NCBI GenBank assembly: GCA_947057405.1
Contig: CAMSEJ010000015.1
Coordinates: 1 to 15,244 of the forward strand
Length of the DNA: 15,244 nucleotides
Source of the DNA: an uncultured Roseburia sp.
GTDB taxonomy: Bacteria; Bacillota; Clostridia; Lachnospirales; Lachnospiraceae
Direction: 5' to 3'
How positions within the stretch are numbered: position 1 is the stretch's first letter; each line of letters begins with the position of its first letter. Positions 5,193-15,244 of the stretch are shown here, in pieces. The notes below the pieces were generated by a model. That model was not told the DNA's origin, made no database searches, and saw only the letters and a program-made list of their open reading frames with translations. The position numbers and the translations under genes were made by a program.

Positions 5193-8042
5193 ATGAAGGA
5201 AAGAAAATACATTAAAATCAGGGGCGCAAGGGAGCACAATTTAAAAGGAATTGATGTGGATATCCCGCGCAACGAACTGGTTGTTCTCACCGGGCTGAGC
5301 GGTTCGGGCAAATCCTCCCTGGCGTTCGACACCATTTACGCCGAAGGGCAGCGGCGTTATATGGAGTCGCTGTCCTCCTATGCAAGGCAGTTTTTGGGCC
5401 AGATGGAAAAACCGGACGTGGAAAAAATCGAAGGTCTGCCGCCCGCTATTTCCATTGACCAGAAATCCACCAACCGCAATCCCCGTTCCACCGTAGGGAC
5501 CGTAACGGAAATTTACGATTATTTTCGTTTGCTCTACGCCAGGATCGGGATTCCGCACTGCCCCAAGTGCGGCCGGGAAATCAAAAAGCAGACGGTGGAT
5601 CAGATGGCGGATCAGATTTTAAGCCTGCCGGAAAAAACAAGGATCCAGCTTTTGGCGCCGGTTGTGCGCGGGCGTAAAGGGGAACACCAGAAGCTGTTTG
5701 AAAAGGCAAAAAAGAGCGGCTATGTCCGTATCCGGGTAGACGGCAGCATTTATGAACTGACGGAAGAAATCAAGCTCGACAAAAACAAAAAGCACAATAT
5801 CGAAATTGTCGTAGACCGCCTTGCCGTAAAGGAAGGCATAGAAAAACGCCTGACCGATTCCATTGAAAACGTGCTGGCGCTGGCGGAAGGGCTTTTAATG
5901 GTAGAAGTCATGCCTTCCGCAGGATCCCCCGACGACGCCGGGCACATGATGAATTTCTCGGAAAGCTTTGCCTGTCCGGACTGTGAAATCAGTGTGGACG
6001 AAATCGAACCAAGAAGTTTTTCCTTCAACAATCCGTTTGGAGCCTGCCCCGTCTGCTTTGGCCTGGGGTACAAAATGGAATTTGATGAAGATCTGATGAT
6101 ACCGGATAAAAGCCTAAGTATCGCCGAAGGCGCGATACAGGTGATGGGCTGGCAGTCCTGCACCGATCCGTCGAGTTATACGTACGCCACACTAAAGGCG
6201 CTTTCGGAAGAATACGGGTTTGATTTAAACACCCCGTATCAGGAGCTTGGCGAGGAAATACGGCAAATGCTGGTTTACGGGACCAACGGCAGGCAGGTAA
6301 AGGTACGTTACAAAGGGCAGCGCGGGGAAGGCGTATACGACGTGACGTTTGAAGGGCTGATCCGAAACGTGGAGAGGCGGTATCGTGAAACGGGTTCCGA
6401 GGTAATGAAACAGGAATACGAGCAGTTTATGCGTATTACCCCCTGCCGGGAATGTAAGGGGCAGCGTCTGAAAAAAACGTCCCTTGCGGTTACGGTTTCA
6501 GATCGGAATATTTTTGAAATAACAAATCTTTCGATTTTAAACCTGCAGAAATTTTTGGCGGAAATGGAACTGAGCGAGCAGCAGCTGCTGATCGGCAGGC
6601 AGATTTTAAAAGAAATCTCCGCAAGGGTCGGTTTTTTGGTAGACGTGGGGCTTGATTATTTAAGCCTTTCCCGGGCGACCGGAACCTTGTCCGGCGGGGA
6701 AGCGCAGCGTATCCGCCTGGCTACGCAGATTGGCTCCGGGCTTGTGGGCGTGGCGTATATTTTGGACGAGCCGAGTATCGGCCTGCACCAGAGGGACAAC
6801 GACAAGCTGCTTGCCACGTTGAAAAATCTGCGGGATCTGGGCAATACCCTGGTTGTGGTGGAGCACGATGAGGATACGATAAGGGAAGCCGACTTTATTG
6901 TAGACGTAGGACCTAAGGCGGGCGAACACGGAGGCCGGATTGTAGCGGCCGGATCGGCGCAGGATATTATGGACAATCCGGAATCGGTTACCGGCGCGTA
7001 TTTAAGCGGGCGCATGGCGATTCCCGTGCCGCAGGAGCGCAGGCAGCCCACCGGGTTTTTAAAGGTAATCGGAGCCGCGGAAAATAACCTGAAAAAAGTG
7101 AATGTTGATATTCCGCTCGGCATTATGACCTGCGTGACCGGCGTTTCCGGTTCCGGTAAAAGCTCGCTGACCAACGAAGTACTGTATAAGGCGCTGCAGC
7201 GGGAATTAAACCACGCCAGGACGATACCGGGCAAATTCAAAGAAATCCGCGGGATGGAACAGCTAGACAAGGTCATTGATATCGACCAGTCGCCGATCGG
7301 CAGGACGCCGCGTTCAAACCCGGCGACGTATACCGGGGTGTTTGACATAATCCGCGACCTGTTTGCGGCGACGCCGGATGCGAAGGCAAAAGGGTATAAG
7401 AAAGGGCGGTTCAGCTTTAATGTCAAAGGCGGGCGGTGCGAAGCGTGCTCCGGCGACGGGATATTAAAAATCGAAATGCATTTTCTGCCGGATGTATACG
7501 TGCCGTGCGACGTCTGCCAGGGCAAGCGGTACAACCGGGAAACGCTCGAAGTAAAATATAAGGGAAAAAGCATCTACGACGTACTGAATATGACGGTAGA
7601 AGAAGCGCTGGCGTTTTTTGAAAACGTGCCATCGGTTGCGCGTAAAATACGCACGCTCTATGACGTGGGGCTTTCCTATATCCGCCTGGGGCAGCCGTCT
7701 ACGGAATTGTCCGGCGGCGAAGCGCAGCGGATTAAGCTGGCCACGGAATTAAGCCGCAGGAGCACGGGAAAGACGATTTATATTTTAGACGAGCCGACGA
7801 CGGGGCTGCATTTTGCGGACGTGCATAAGCTGATTGAAATTTTGCATAAACTGTCCGAAGGGGGCAATACCGTTGTGGTGATTGAACACAACCTGGACGT
7901 GATCAAGACGGCGGATTATATTATCGACATGGGGCCGGAAGGCGGCGACGGCGGCGGTACGGTTGTTGCGTGCGGGACGCCGGAAGAGGTGGCAAAGGAG
8001 AAAAGGTCTTATACCGGGAAGTATATCAAAAAGCTATTGTAG
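5193..8042 (+). CDS. uvrA: UvrABC excision nuclease subunit A
   Basis: UvrA is the dimeric ABC-type ATPase that finds bulky DNA lesions and loads UvrB. The ATG at 5193 has AGGAG (5181-5185) 7 bases upstream. The 949-residue length is typical. The first ATPase has Walker A GLSGSGKS (34-41), the signature LSGGE (499-503) and Walker B ILDEPSIGL (about 522-530). The second has Walker A GVSGSGKS (650-657), signature LSGGE (839-843) and Walker B ILDEPTTGL (about 864-872). Zinc-binding cysteines are intact: CxxC at 261/264 with 285/288, and the C-terminal finger 749/752 with 772/775. Extra CxxC pairs occur at 123/126 and 418/421. It is the second gene of the uvrBA operon. No terminator was seen after the stop, so some transcription may run toward carB. 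Confidence 0.98.
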   Translation: MKERKYIKIRGAREHNLKGIDVDIPRNELVVLTGLSGSGKSSLAFDTIYAEGQRRYMESLSSYARQFLGQMEKPDVEKIEGLPPAISIDQKSTNRNPRSTVGTVTEIYDYFRLLYARIGIPHCPKCGREIKKQTVDQMADQILSLPEKTRIQLLAPVVRGRKGEHQKLFEKAKKSGYVRIRVDGSIYELTEEIKLDKNKKHNIEIVVDRLAVKEGIEKRLTDSIENVLALAEGLLMVEVMPSAGSPDDAGHMMNFSESFACPDCEISVDEIEPRSFSFNNPFGACPVCFGLGYKMEFDEDLMIPDKSLSIAEGAIQVMGWQSCTDPSSYTYATLKALSEEYGFDLNTPYQELGEEIRQMLVYGTNGRQVKVRYKGQRGEGVYDVTFEGLIRNVERRYRETGSEVMKQEYEQFMRITPCRECKGQRLKKTSLAVTVSDRNIFEITNLSILNLQKFLAEMELSEQQLLIGRQILKEISARVGFLVDVGLDYLSLSRATGTLSGGEAQRIRLATQIGSGLVGVAYILDEPSIGLHQRDNDKLLATLKNLRDLGNTLVVVEHDEDTIREADFIVDVGPKAGEHGGRIVAAGSAQDIMDNPESVTGAYLSGRMAIPVPQERRQPTGFLKVIGAAENNLKKVNVDIPLGIMTCVTGVSGSGKSSLTNEVLYKALQRELNHARTIPGKFKEIRGMEQLDKVIDIDQSPIGRTPRSNPATYTGVFDIIRDLFAATPDAKAKGYKKGRFSFNVKGGRCEACSGDGILKIEMHFLPDVYVPCDVCQGKRYNRETLEVKYKGKSIYDVLNMTVEEALAFFENVPSVARKIRTLYDVGLSYIRLGQPSTELSGGEAQRIKLATELSRRSTGKTIYILDEPTTGLHFADVHKLIEILHKLSEGGNTVVVIEHNLDVIKTADYIIDMGPEGGDGGGTVVACGTPEEVAKEKRSYTGKYIKKLL

Positions 8043-8093
8043 AATCGGTTTGCGGTTTGGCGTTACACATTCTGCGGGGAACGCTTGTAGGAA

Positions 8094-8122
8094 TTGACAG
8101 CCGTCCCGCTATCATGTAAAAT
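8094..8122 (+). promoter_or_regulatory. carB promoter
   Basis: A consensus TTGACA (8094-8099), exactly 17 bases of spacer and TAAAAT (8117-8122). Transcription should start near 8129. Just downstream, GTTGT (8139-8143) and ACAAC (8146-8150) form a short palindrome that could be an operator or a small leader hairpin before the GGAGG at 8157-8161. The promoter shows that carB is transcribed apart from uvrBA. Confidence 0.8.
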
Positions 8123-8168
8123 ATTCCACAGCAATGTAGTTGTCAACAACATAAATGGAGGTAAGCTT

Positions 8169-11393
<3,225 letters not shown>

Positions 11394-11411
11394 AAACGAA
11401 CGGTAAGCGAA

Positions 11412-11457
11412 GATTCCCCTGTCTGCAGGATTTAGGCAGGCAGGGGATCTTTTTTTT
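11412..11457 (+). terminator. Strong intrinsic terminator after carB
   Basis: A GC-rich stem of about 14 pairs joins GATTCCCCTGTCTGC (starting 11412) to GCAGGCAGGGGATC (ending 11449), with one bulged T and one G-T pair, and is followed at once by eight T (11450-11457). It begins 19 bases after the carB stop. Confidence 0.93.
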
Positions 11458-11545
11458 AAAAATTTCGCCCATGTCACATTCCTGTAAGAAAATGCCGGTA
11501 TCCTGAGCGTATCAAAAGGCATATAGATTATGGTTAGTATAAACG

Positions 11546-11598
11546 GACGTCTTACAAAGAGCGTCAGCAGAAACTAGAGCATTTTTCAAATGCGCTCT
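11546..11598 (+). promoter_or_regulatory. Two successive hairpins in the leader of the ABC ATPase gene
   Basis: The first hairpin pairs GACGTCTT (11546-11553) with AAGA-G-CGTC (11557-11565, one bulged G) around the loop ACA. The second pairs AGAGC (11576-11580) and ATTT (11581-11584) with AAAT (11588-11591) and GCTCT (11594-11598), leaving a GC bulge. They end 8 bases before the ribosome binding site AAGGAG (11606-11611). A TATAAA at 11538-11543 could be a -10, but no clear -35 was seen. A translational control role is possible and unproven. Confidence 0.4.
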
Positions 11599-11619
11599 AA
11601 TAGAAAAGGAGAATGGAAT

Positions 11620-12297
11620 ATGAAAACAGTATTGCAGTGTACGGATATATCCAAAACATACGGAACCGGTGCAGCTTTGGTTCACGCCTTAAAAACGTGC
11701 AGCCTGTCGTTTACACAGGGGGAATTTGTGGCAATTGTCGGCAAAAGCGGCTCCGGTAAATCCACCCTGCTGAAAATTTTAGGCACGCTCGATACGCCGG
11801 ACAAAGGCGAGGTTCTGTTGGACGGAGAACATGTTTTGCGTCTTTCCGATCAGAAGCTGTCCCGGATCCGGCGCAGAAAAATCGGCTTTATATACCAGGA
11901 TTACAGCCTGTTTCCGGAATATACGGCATATGAAAATATTATTATGCCCATTCATTTAGACGGGCGCAGAGAGGATCGGGAGCGTGTTTTGGAGCTCTTA
12001 GAGACATTGGGGATTTTGGATTGTAAAGATAAGTTCCCGTCCGAGATGTCCGGCGGAGAGCAGCAGCGTACTGCAATTGCAAGGGCGCTTATTACTTCTC
12101 CGGCAGTTATTTTAGCGGATGAGCCGACCGGAAATCTGGATGCGGAGAACGCGAATGAAGTGGTCATGCTGATGAGTAAGGCGGCGAGGCTGTATAATCA
12201 GACAATTATTATGGTAACGCATGACAGGCAGATGGCGGATTATGCGGACCGGATCCTGGTGATTGTGGACGGTGTGGTAAAAGGAGCAGAAGATTAG
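11620..12297 (+). CDS. ABC transporter ATP-binding protein, MacB/LolD/BceA-like
   Basis: This 225-residue ATPase belongs to the ABC subfamily that works with FtsX-like permeases (MacB, LolD, BceA). These systems export peptides, lipoproteins or antibiotics, or detoxify them. The ATG at 11620 is chosen because AAGGAG (11606-11611) lies 8 bases upstream; the in-frame ATG at 11590 lies inside a leader hairpin. Motifs: Walker A GKSGSGKST (41-49), Q-loop Gln93 in FIYQDYSLFPE, signature MSGGEQQR (143-150), Walker B VILADEPTGNLD (163-174) and H-loop His201 in VTHD. The DEPTGNLD form is typical of this subfamily. No permease follows: the next genes are convergent, and upstream is the carB terminator. 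It may be a solitary subunit working with a permease elsewhere, or the remains of a larger operon. The substrate cannot be told. Confidence 0.92.
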   Translation: MKTVLQCTDISKTYGTGAALVHALKTCSLSFTQGEFVAIVGKSGSGKSTLLKILGTLDTPDKGEVLLDGEHVLRLSDQKLSRIRRRKIGFIYQDYSLFPEYTAYENIIMPIHLDGRREDRERVLELLETLGILDCKDKFPSEMSGGEQQRTAIARALITSPAVILADEPTGNLDAENANEVVMLMSKAARLYNQTIIMVTHDRQMADYADRILVIVDGVVKGAED

Positions 12298-12329
12298 ATT
12301 CCCTGCCCCCTTTGCTGCCATATCGGTGA

Positions 12330-12352
12330 AAGGGGAAGCTGTGCCTCCCCTT
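12330..12352. terminator. Hairpin between convergent genes, possible weak terminator
   Basis: AAGGGGA (12330-12336) pairs with TCCCCTT (12346-12352) around a 9-base loop, midway between the ABC ATPase stop (12297) and the stop of the minus-strand FMN-binding gene (12359). It could serve both directions. Neither strand has a real T-run (TT on plus, TTT on minus), so termination strength is doubtful. Confidence 0.4.
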
Positions 12353-12358
12353 CATCCG

Positions 12359-12802
12359 TCATTCCTGCGTATCCACAAATACAATACCGGAATCGCCTTT
12401 TTTTGCCTGCTCAAGTACTGCGGCAGCTAACTTTCGGAAGGAGCTGCAGGAAGAGGAGGCGCCGGAGAGTGCGTCAATTTCGTCCGCACCCTGCTTTTCC
12501 AATAACTGTCCGGCGTATTCTCTGGTATATTCATTCGGGTAAGTTCCGTTGGAATGCAGCATGTTCTGCATATAGGTATTATCCCAGCTTTTAATAAACC
12601 CGCTTGCATTTTCTGCATTATATTCGGCGGATACGATACTTCCTCCTTTGACCATAATGGTAAGATATTCTTTCCAGCCATGGCTGAAATCGGCAGCCTG
12701 CGCCGTATAATACCCGTCCAGAAGCGCCGGTGTTGTTCCGCATCCGGTACATGGCAGGGCTATGAGCAAGACTGTAAAAAACAGGACAAGCATCCGTTTC
12801 AT
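12359..12802 (-). CDS. FMN-binding domain lipoprotein
   Basis: This 147-residue protein has a lipoprotein signal (MKRMLVLFFTVLLIALPCTGC) with Cys21 as the likely lipidated residue; the -3 position is Cys, which is not ideal. The mature part is essentially one FMN_bind domain, from DGYYTAQAADFSHGW through GGSIVSAEYNAENASG. It ends in the flavinylation-type motif DALSGAS (Asp110, Ser113, Gly114, Ala115, Ser116). In RnfG, NqrC and related proteins, FMN is attached to the last residue of this motif by the transferase ApbE; here it is Ser rather than the usual Thr. The protein should sit on the outer face of the membrane. Its ATG overlaps the stop of the chemoreceptor gene (ATGA, 12799-12802), so the two are translationally coupled. 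Role in electron transfer or redox sensing is inferred. No apbE or rnf gene is in the window. Confidence 0.85.
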   Translation of the reverse strand: MKRMLVLFFTVLLIALPCTGCGTTPALLDGYYTAQAADFSHGWKEYLTIMVKGGSIVSAEYNAENASGFIKSWDNTYMQNMLHSNGTYPNEYTREYAGQLLEKQGADEIDALSGASSSCSSFRKLAAAVLEQAKKGDSGIVFVDTQE

Positions 12803-14796
12803 TGTTCATTTCCCCCTTTCAGCACAAACTTCTTTACCTGGGCTTTCAGCGCTTCTGCTTCCTGTTCCAGATGGCCGCTTGCCTGTTTCGTCCCGACCGC
12901 ATTCTGCAGGTTCCGGTCGGCAATCGCGGAAATCTGACCAATCCGTTCCTCCATAACGGAAAGGGCATTTTCCTGTCCCTGTACCGCGTTTACCAGCTGG
13001 TCCGTAATGGCGCTGATCTGGCCGGAAACATCCGAAATATCCTGCAGGGAGCCTGCGGTATCTGCGGTCATCTCCACACCTTTTTGAATAATATCACGGG
13101 TGTTGCCTACCATGTCTGAAGCGCTCTGCGCCGCCTCGGAGCTTTTGGAAGCCAATTGCTTGACTTCGTCCGCAACCACGGCAAACCCTTTTCCGGCTTC
13201 TCCTGCACGGGAGGCTTCTACGGAAGCGTTAATTGCCAGAATACTGGTCTGGAATGCAATATCCTCAATTGCTTTGGCAATCTTGGTGATTTCCTCGGCA
13301 TTGTCGCTGATATCAAACATCGCATCGGAAAGAGAGGACATATGCGTAGTGGCTTCTTCGACGCGCAGGACAATTTCTTCTGTTTTGGTACGGGTGTGCT
13401 CACTGCTCTGCGCAACGTTTCCAAGCTGCTCCTTTACGTTGGAAACTTCCTGTACAAGCGACTCCGTAGACTGGGTTTGTTCCACGGAAGCCTGGTGAAG
13501 CTGGCCGGACTGTTCGTTTAATTCTTCAGACATATCCGCCAGGCGGGATGCGGCGGAGCGAAATCCGGCGATGGTTTCATTCATCGACTGCAGGATGGTG
13601 CGCAGACTGGTGCGGATCAGGGCAAAATCTCCCTTATAATCCACCTGCGGCTCTGCGTCCAGGTTCCCGTTTGCAACCTGGGTCAGTACCTGCTGGATAT
13701 CCGATATGTAGCAGTTGACACTTTGCACCGTATCATTCAGCGTCCGGGTCAGAACCTCTAATTCATCCCTGGTATGCACCAAAGACACTTCGCTGTGCAG
13801 ATCGCCGCCGGAAAGGCCTAACATCCGGTTGGTAACGCTTTTTACCGGACGGGAAATCGAGCGTGCAAGGCGCAGCACCAGCAAAATGGAAATAACCAGT
13901 ACAGCCAGGGTAGACAGAATCGCGACCCACAGCGCCGCGCTGATCAGCGGATAGTAATCCGATTTTGGGATCTGGATCACCAAAGACCACTGTGTTCCCC
14001 GGATGGGGGAAAATGCTACCAGCATGTTTTCCCCGTTTATCGGAAATTCGGTTGCTCCGGTTTCTCCGGTAGTAACGCGGGCAATGGCTTCTTCATTCCC
14101 GTCGCTAAGCTGCGCCAGCGTGCTTTGTTCCAGAATCAGGGACGAATCCGGATGGCCGGTTACCATTCCATCCCCGTCGACCATATATGCCATTCCGTGC
14201 TTGCCGAGGTTAATGCTGCTGATTACGTCATTTAAGGTATCGTATTTGTAAACACCTACGACATACATTGCGGTTTCTCCGTTTTTCTTCACCGGCATCC
14301 CCATGGTGATTCCCAGCTTTTCTTCAAAAATAGTGGAATGGTCGGTGGTCAGGTTGTCGGTTTCCTGAAGAAGTGCAAAAAAATCGTCTTCCAAATGCTC
14401 CGGTGCACCTTCTATTCCGTGGAGTTTCCTGCCTTCAAGGTCATAAAGGGCAATCGTATGCAGTTCGTAAGTTTCGGCAGCTTCCGTAAGAACCCCGGCC
14501 GCTTCGCTCTGTGCCTGTGCGGAATCTTCCGCTGTGATACGAAAATCCCCTGCAATCGTCATCATACGGTCTGCCAGCATATGAATATTGGCTTCCACGG
14601 TTTTGGCCGACTGGCGGCCCATCGGCTGCAGGCTGTCAAGCAGGATGTTGACGGCAAGCGACTGCATGGAAAATGTCATAATCACGCAGCAAACGATAAC
14701 CAGTATCAAAATATTGAGGGTAGTGCTGCTTAATATCCTTACGTTAAGGCTTTTTCGTATCCCCTGTCTGTACAGTTCTGTTTTTTTCCCAGCCAC
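12799..14796 (-). CDS. Methyl-accepting chemotaxis protein with extracellular Cache-type sensor
   Basis: This 665-residue transmembrane chemoreceptor should control CheA and thus flagellar motion or another output. The start is GTG (14796-14794) with AAAGGAG upstream (14813-14807). Layout: TM1 about 25-50, an extracellular region 51-282 of the double-Cache kind (GKHGMAYMVDGDGMVTGHPD near 198-217), TM2 about 283-309, HAMP about 310-362, a second HAMP-like linker to about 415 (VANGNLDAE at 374-382), then the long signalling coiled coil. The hairpin tip is about 507-550 (IEDIAFQTSILAINASVEASRAGEAGKGFAVVADEVKQLA split around the bend), close to the family consensus but with Ser and Ile where Asn and Leu are common. 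No C-terminal CheR-tether pentapeptide is visible. The ligand is unknown; Cache domains commonly bind small organic ligands. It is the first gene of a two-gene operon with the FMN-binding lipoprotein. Confidence 0.96.
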   Translation of the reverse strand: MAGKKTELYRQGIRKSLNVRILSSTTLNILILVIVCCVIMTFSMQSLAVNILLDSLQPMGRQSAKTVEANIHMLADRMMTIAGDFRITAEDSAQAQSEAAGVLTEAAETYELHTIALYDLEGRKLHGIEGAPEHLEDDFFALLQETDNLTTDHSTIFEEKLGITMGMPVKKNGETAMYVVGVYKYDTLNDVISSINLGKHGMAYMVDGDGMVTGHPDSSLILEQSTLAQLSDGNEEAIARVTTGETGATEFPINGENMLVAFSPIRGTQWSLVIQIPKSDYYPLISAALWVAILSTLAVLVISILLVLRLARSISRPVKSVTNRMLGLSGGDLHSEVSLVHTRDELEVLTRTLNDTVQSVNCYISDIQQVLTQVANGNLDAEPQVDYKGDFALIRTSLRTILQSMNETIAGFRSAASRLADMSEELNEQSGQLHQASVEQTQSTESLVQEVSNVKEQLGNVAQSSEHTRTKTEEIVLRVEEATTHMSSLSDAMFDISDNAEEITKIAKAIEDIAFQTSILAINASVEASRAGEAGKGFAVVADEVKQLASKSSEAAQSASDMVGNTRDIIQKGVEMTADTAGSLQDISDVSGQISAITDQLVNAVQGQENALSVMEERIGQISAIADRNLQNAVGTKQASGHLEQEAEALKAQVKKFVLKGGNEQ

Positions 14797-14936
14797 AATC
14801 TGATCTCTCCTTTACCTGAAATTTTGTCCGGGCATATTGCAGGATCCGTGCGGTTTCGGAAAAACTTCCGCAGTACGGCGCACTATCCGGTCAGAACAGA
14901 TAGATTTTGGCTGTCCGGGTGGTGTTTGTCTGCAAC

Positions 14937-14974
14937 AAAAAAAGCCCGAATGCCATATTGGCGCAATCCGGGCT
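14937..14974 (-). terminator. Intrinsic terminator inside the chemoreceptor leader
   Basis: Read on the minus strand, AGCCCG (14974-14969) pairs with CGGGCT (14948-14943). An inner GCCA/TGGC hairpin (14962-14959 with 14955-14952) lies in its loop, and seven T follow (14943-14937). It lies about 30 bases after the predicted start of the promoter at 15040-15012 and about 140 bases before the chemoreceptor GTG. It therefore either ends a small RNA or conditionally blocks the chemoreceptor operon. Confidence 0.75.
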
Positions 14975-14980
14975 GTTGTT

Positions 14981-14992
14981 TATTGGCCAATA
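14981..14992. promoter_or_regulatory. 12-base perfect palindrome just downstream of the chemoreceptor promoter
   Basis: TATTGGCCAATA is its own reverse complement and lies about 12-23 bases after the predicted transcription start. It could be a repressor operator. On the minus-strand RNA its TATTGGC half (14992-14986) can also pair with GCCAATA (14962-14956) in the terminator, giving an alternative fold. Confidence 0.45.
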
Positions 14993-15011
14993 GACATGTT
15001 GCTTAGAAATT

Positions 15012-15040
15012 ATTATACCATAGATTTACCGGAATTGAAA
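15012..15040 (-). promoter_or_regulatory. Extended -10 promoter for the chemoreceptor operon or a small RNA
   Basis: On the minus strand, a perfect TATAAT (15017-15012) is preceded by TG with one base between (TGGTATAAT). A weak -35, TTTCAA (15040-15035), lies 17 bases upstream. Transcription should start near 15004. Confidence 0.6.
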
Positions 15041-15140
15041 GTGTTTTTGGTAATAATTATTCTTAATTTGCCGTATTTTGCATACACGTTCTTACTCTTT
15101 AAGTTGATTTGTCTGCAATGAACAAGGCTGGCAAAGATCC

Positions 15141-15222
15141 GTCATCCAGAGGGCAGGGGATACTTAAGAGCCGCTAAATCCTGTTACAGGGCGAATGCCG
15201 CATCCCCTGTCCTCTGGCTGAC
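15141..15222. repeat. Long imperfect palindrome at the right edge, structured RNA or palindromic repeat
   Basis: The arm 15141-15161 pairs with 15202-15222 over 21 positions with one mismatch (15145/15218) and one G-T pair (15153/15210); 15163/15200 adds another pair. Inside the 36-base loop, CCTG (15180-15183) pairs with CAGG (15187-15190). Outside, AAGGCTGGC (15124-15132) faces GGCAGGCTT (15232-15240) with two mismatches, so the symmetry continues and may extend past the window. No ORF, T-run or known riboswitch core was recognised. The other non-coding sequence from 14797 to 15140 holds only the leader elements listed above. Confidence 0.75.
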
Positions 15223-15244
15223 TGCGGTGTTGGCAGGCTTCACG

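Noticed and set aside
4520..5335. Long antisense ORF across the uvrB end and uvrA start, and similar antisense ORFs over uvrA and carB
   Set aside because: They mirror strongly conserved genes on the other strand, have low-complexity composition, and have no ribosome sites or recognisable domains.
8043..8093. Terminator between uvrA and carB (GGCGTT with AACGCT)
   Set aside because: The stem is only 6 pairs with one G-T pair, the loop is about 15 bases, and there is no T-run.
14820..14960. c-di-GMP (GEMM) riboswitch in front of the chemoreceptor, as is common for such genes
   Set aside because: The minus-strand leader lacks the conserved GEMM core and its two-stem arrangement with GNRA loop. 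Only the terminator region and a small TGCGG/CCGCA hairpin (14851-14874) are present.
14925..15118. Direct repeat TTTGTCTGCAA at 14925-14935 and 15108-15118
   Set aside because: It is short and unsupported by any further flanking identity. It may reflect a shared fragment of the right-hand repeat, but that cannot be shown here.

Overview
The window looks like part of a chromosome from a Firmicute of the class Clostridia, most likely close to Lachnospiraceae. This rests on strong AGGAGG-type ribosome binding sites, frequent GTG starts, sigma-A-like promoters, a uvrB-uvrA pair, Rpn-type nuclease genes and paired tyrosine recombinases. The taxonomy is inferred from style and gene content, not from a marker gene.

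Left part (about 1-3100) is accessory DNA. It starts inside the C-terminal catalytic part of a tyrosine recombinase, which overlaps the start of a second, complete tyrosine recombinase by 14 bases. An AT-rich, frameshifted Rpn-family nuclease pseudogene with its own promoter and terminator follows. About 400 bases without an intact gene come next; they hold a very regular hairpin, a 14-codon ORF with a good ribosome binding site, a promoter and a long interrupted stem. This looks like the eroded end of an integrated element next to uvrB.

Middle part (3123-11457) is core genome with higher GC. uvrB and uvrA form a 66-base-spaced nucleotide excision repair operon. carB, the large subunit of carbamoyl phosphate synthase, has its own textbook promoter and a strong terminator, with no carA beside it.

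Right part (11458-15244) holds a single ABC-transporter ATPase without a permease, facing a two-gene minus-strand operon. That operon encodes a membrane chemoreceptor (MCP) whose stop codon overlaps the start of a small FMN-binding lipoprotein (ATGA overlap). The chemoreceptor's leader has a good promoter followed within about 70 bases by an intrinsic terminator with competing pairings, so it is either an attenuator or a small RNA gene. The last 100 bases form a large imperfect palindrome that runs to the window edge.

The best candidates for something not yet described are the chemoreceptor/flavoprotein pair with its structured leader, and the structured segment between the recombinase region and uvrB. 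No CRISPR array, rRNA or tRNA was seen.
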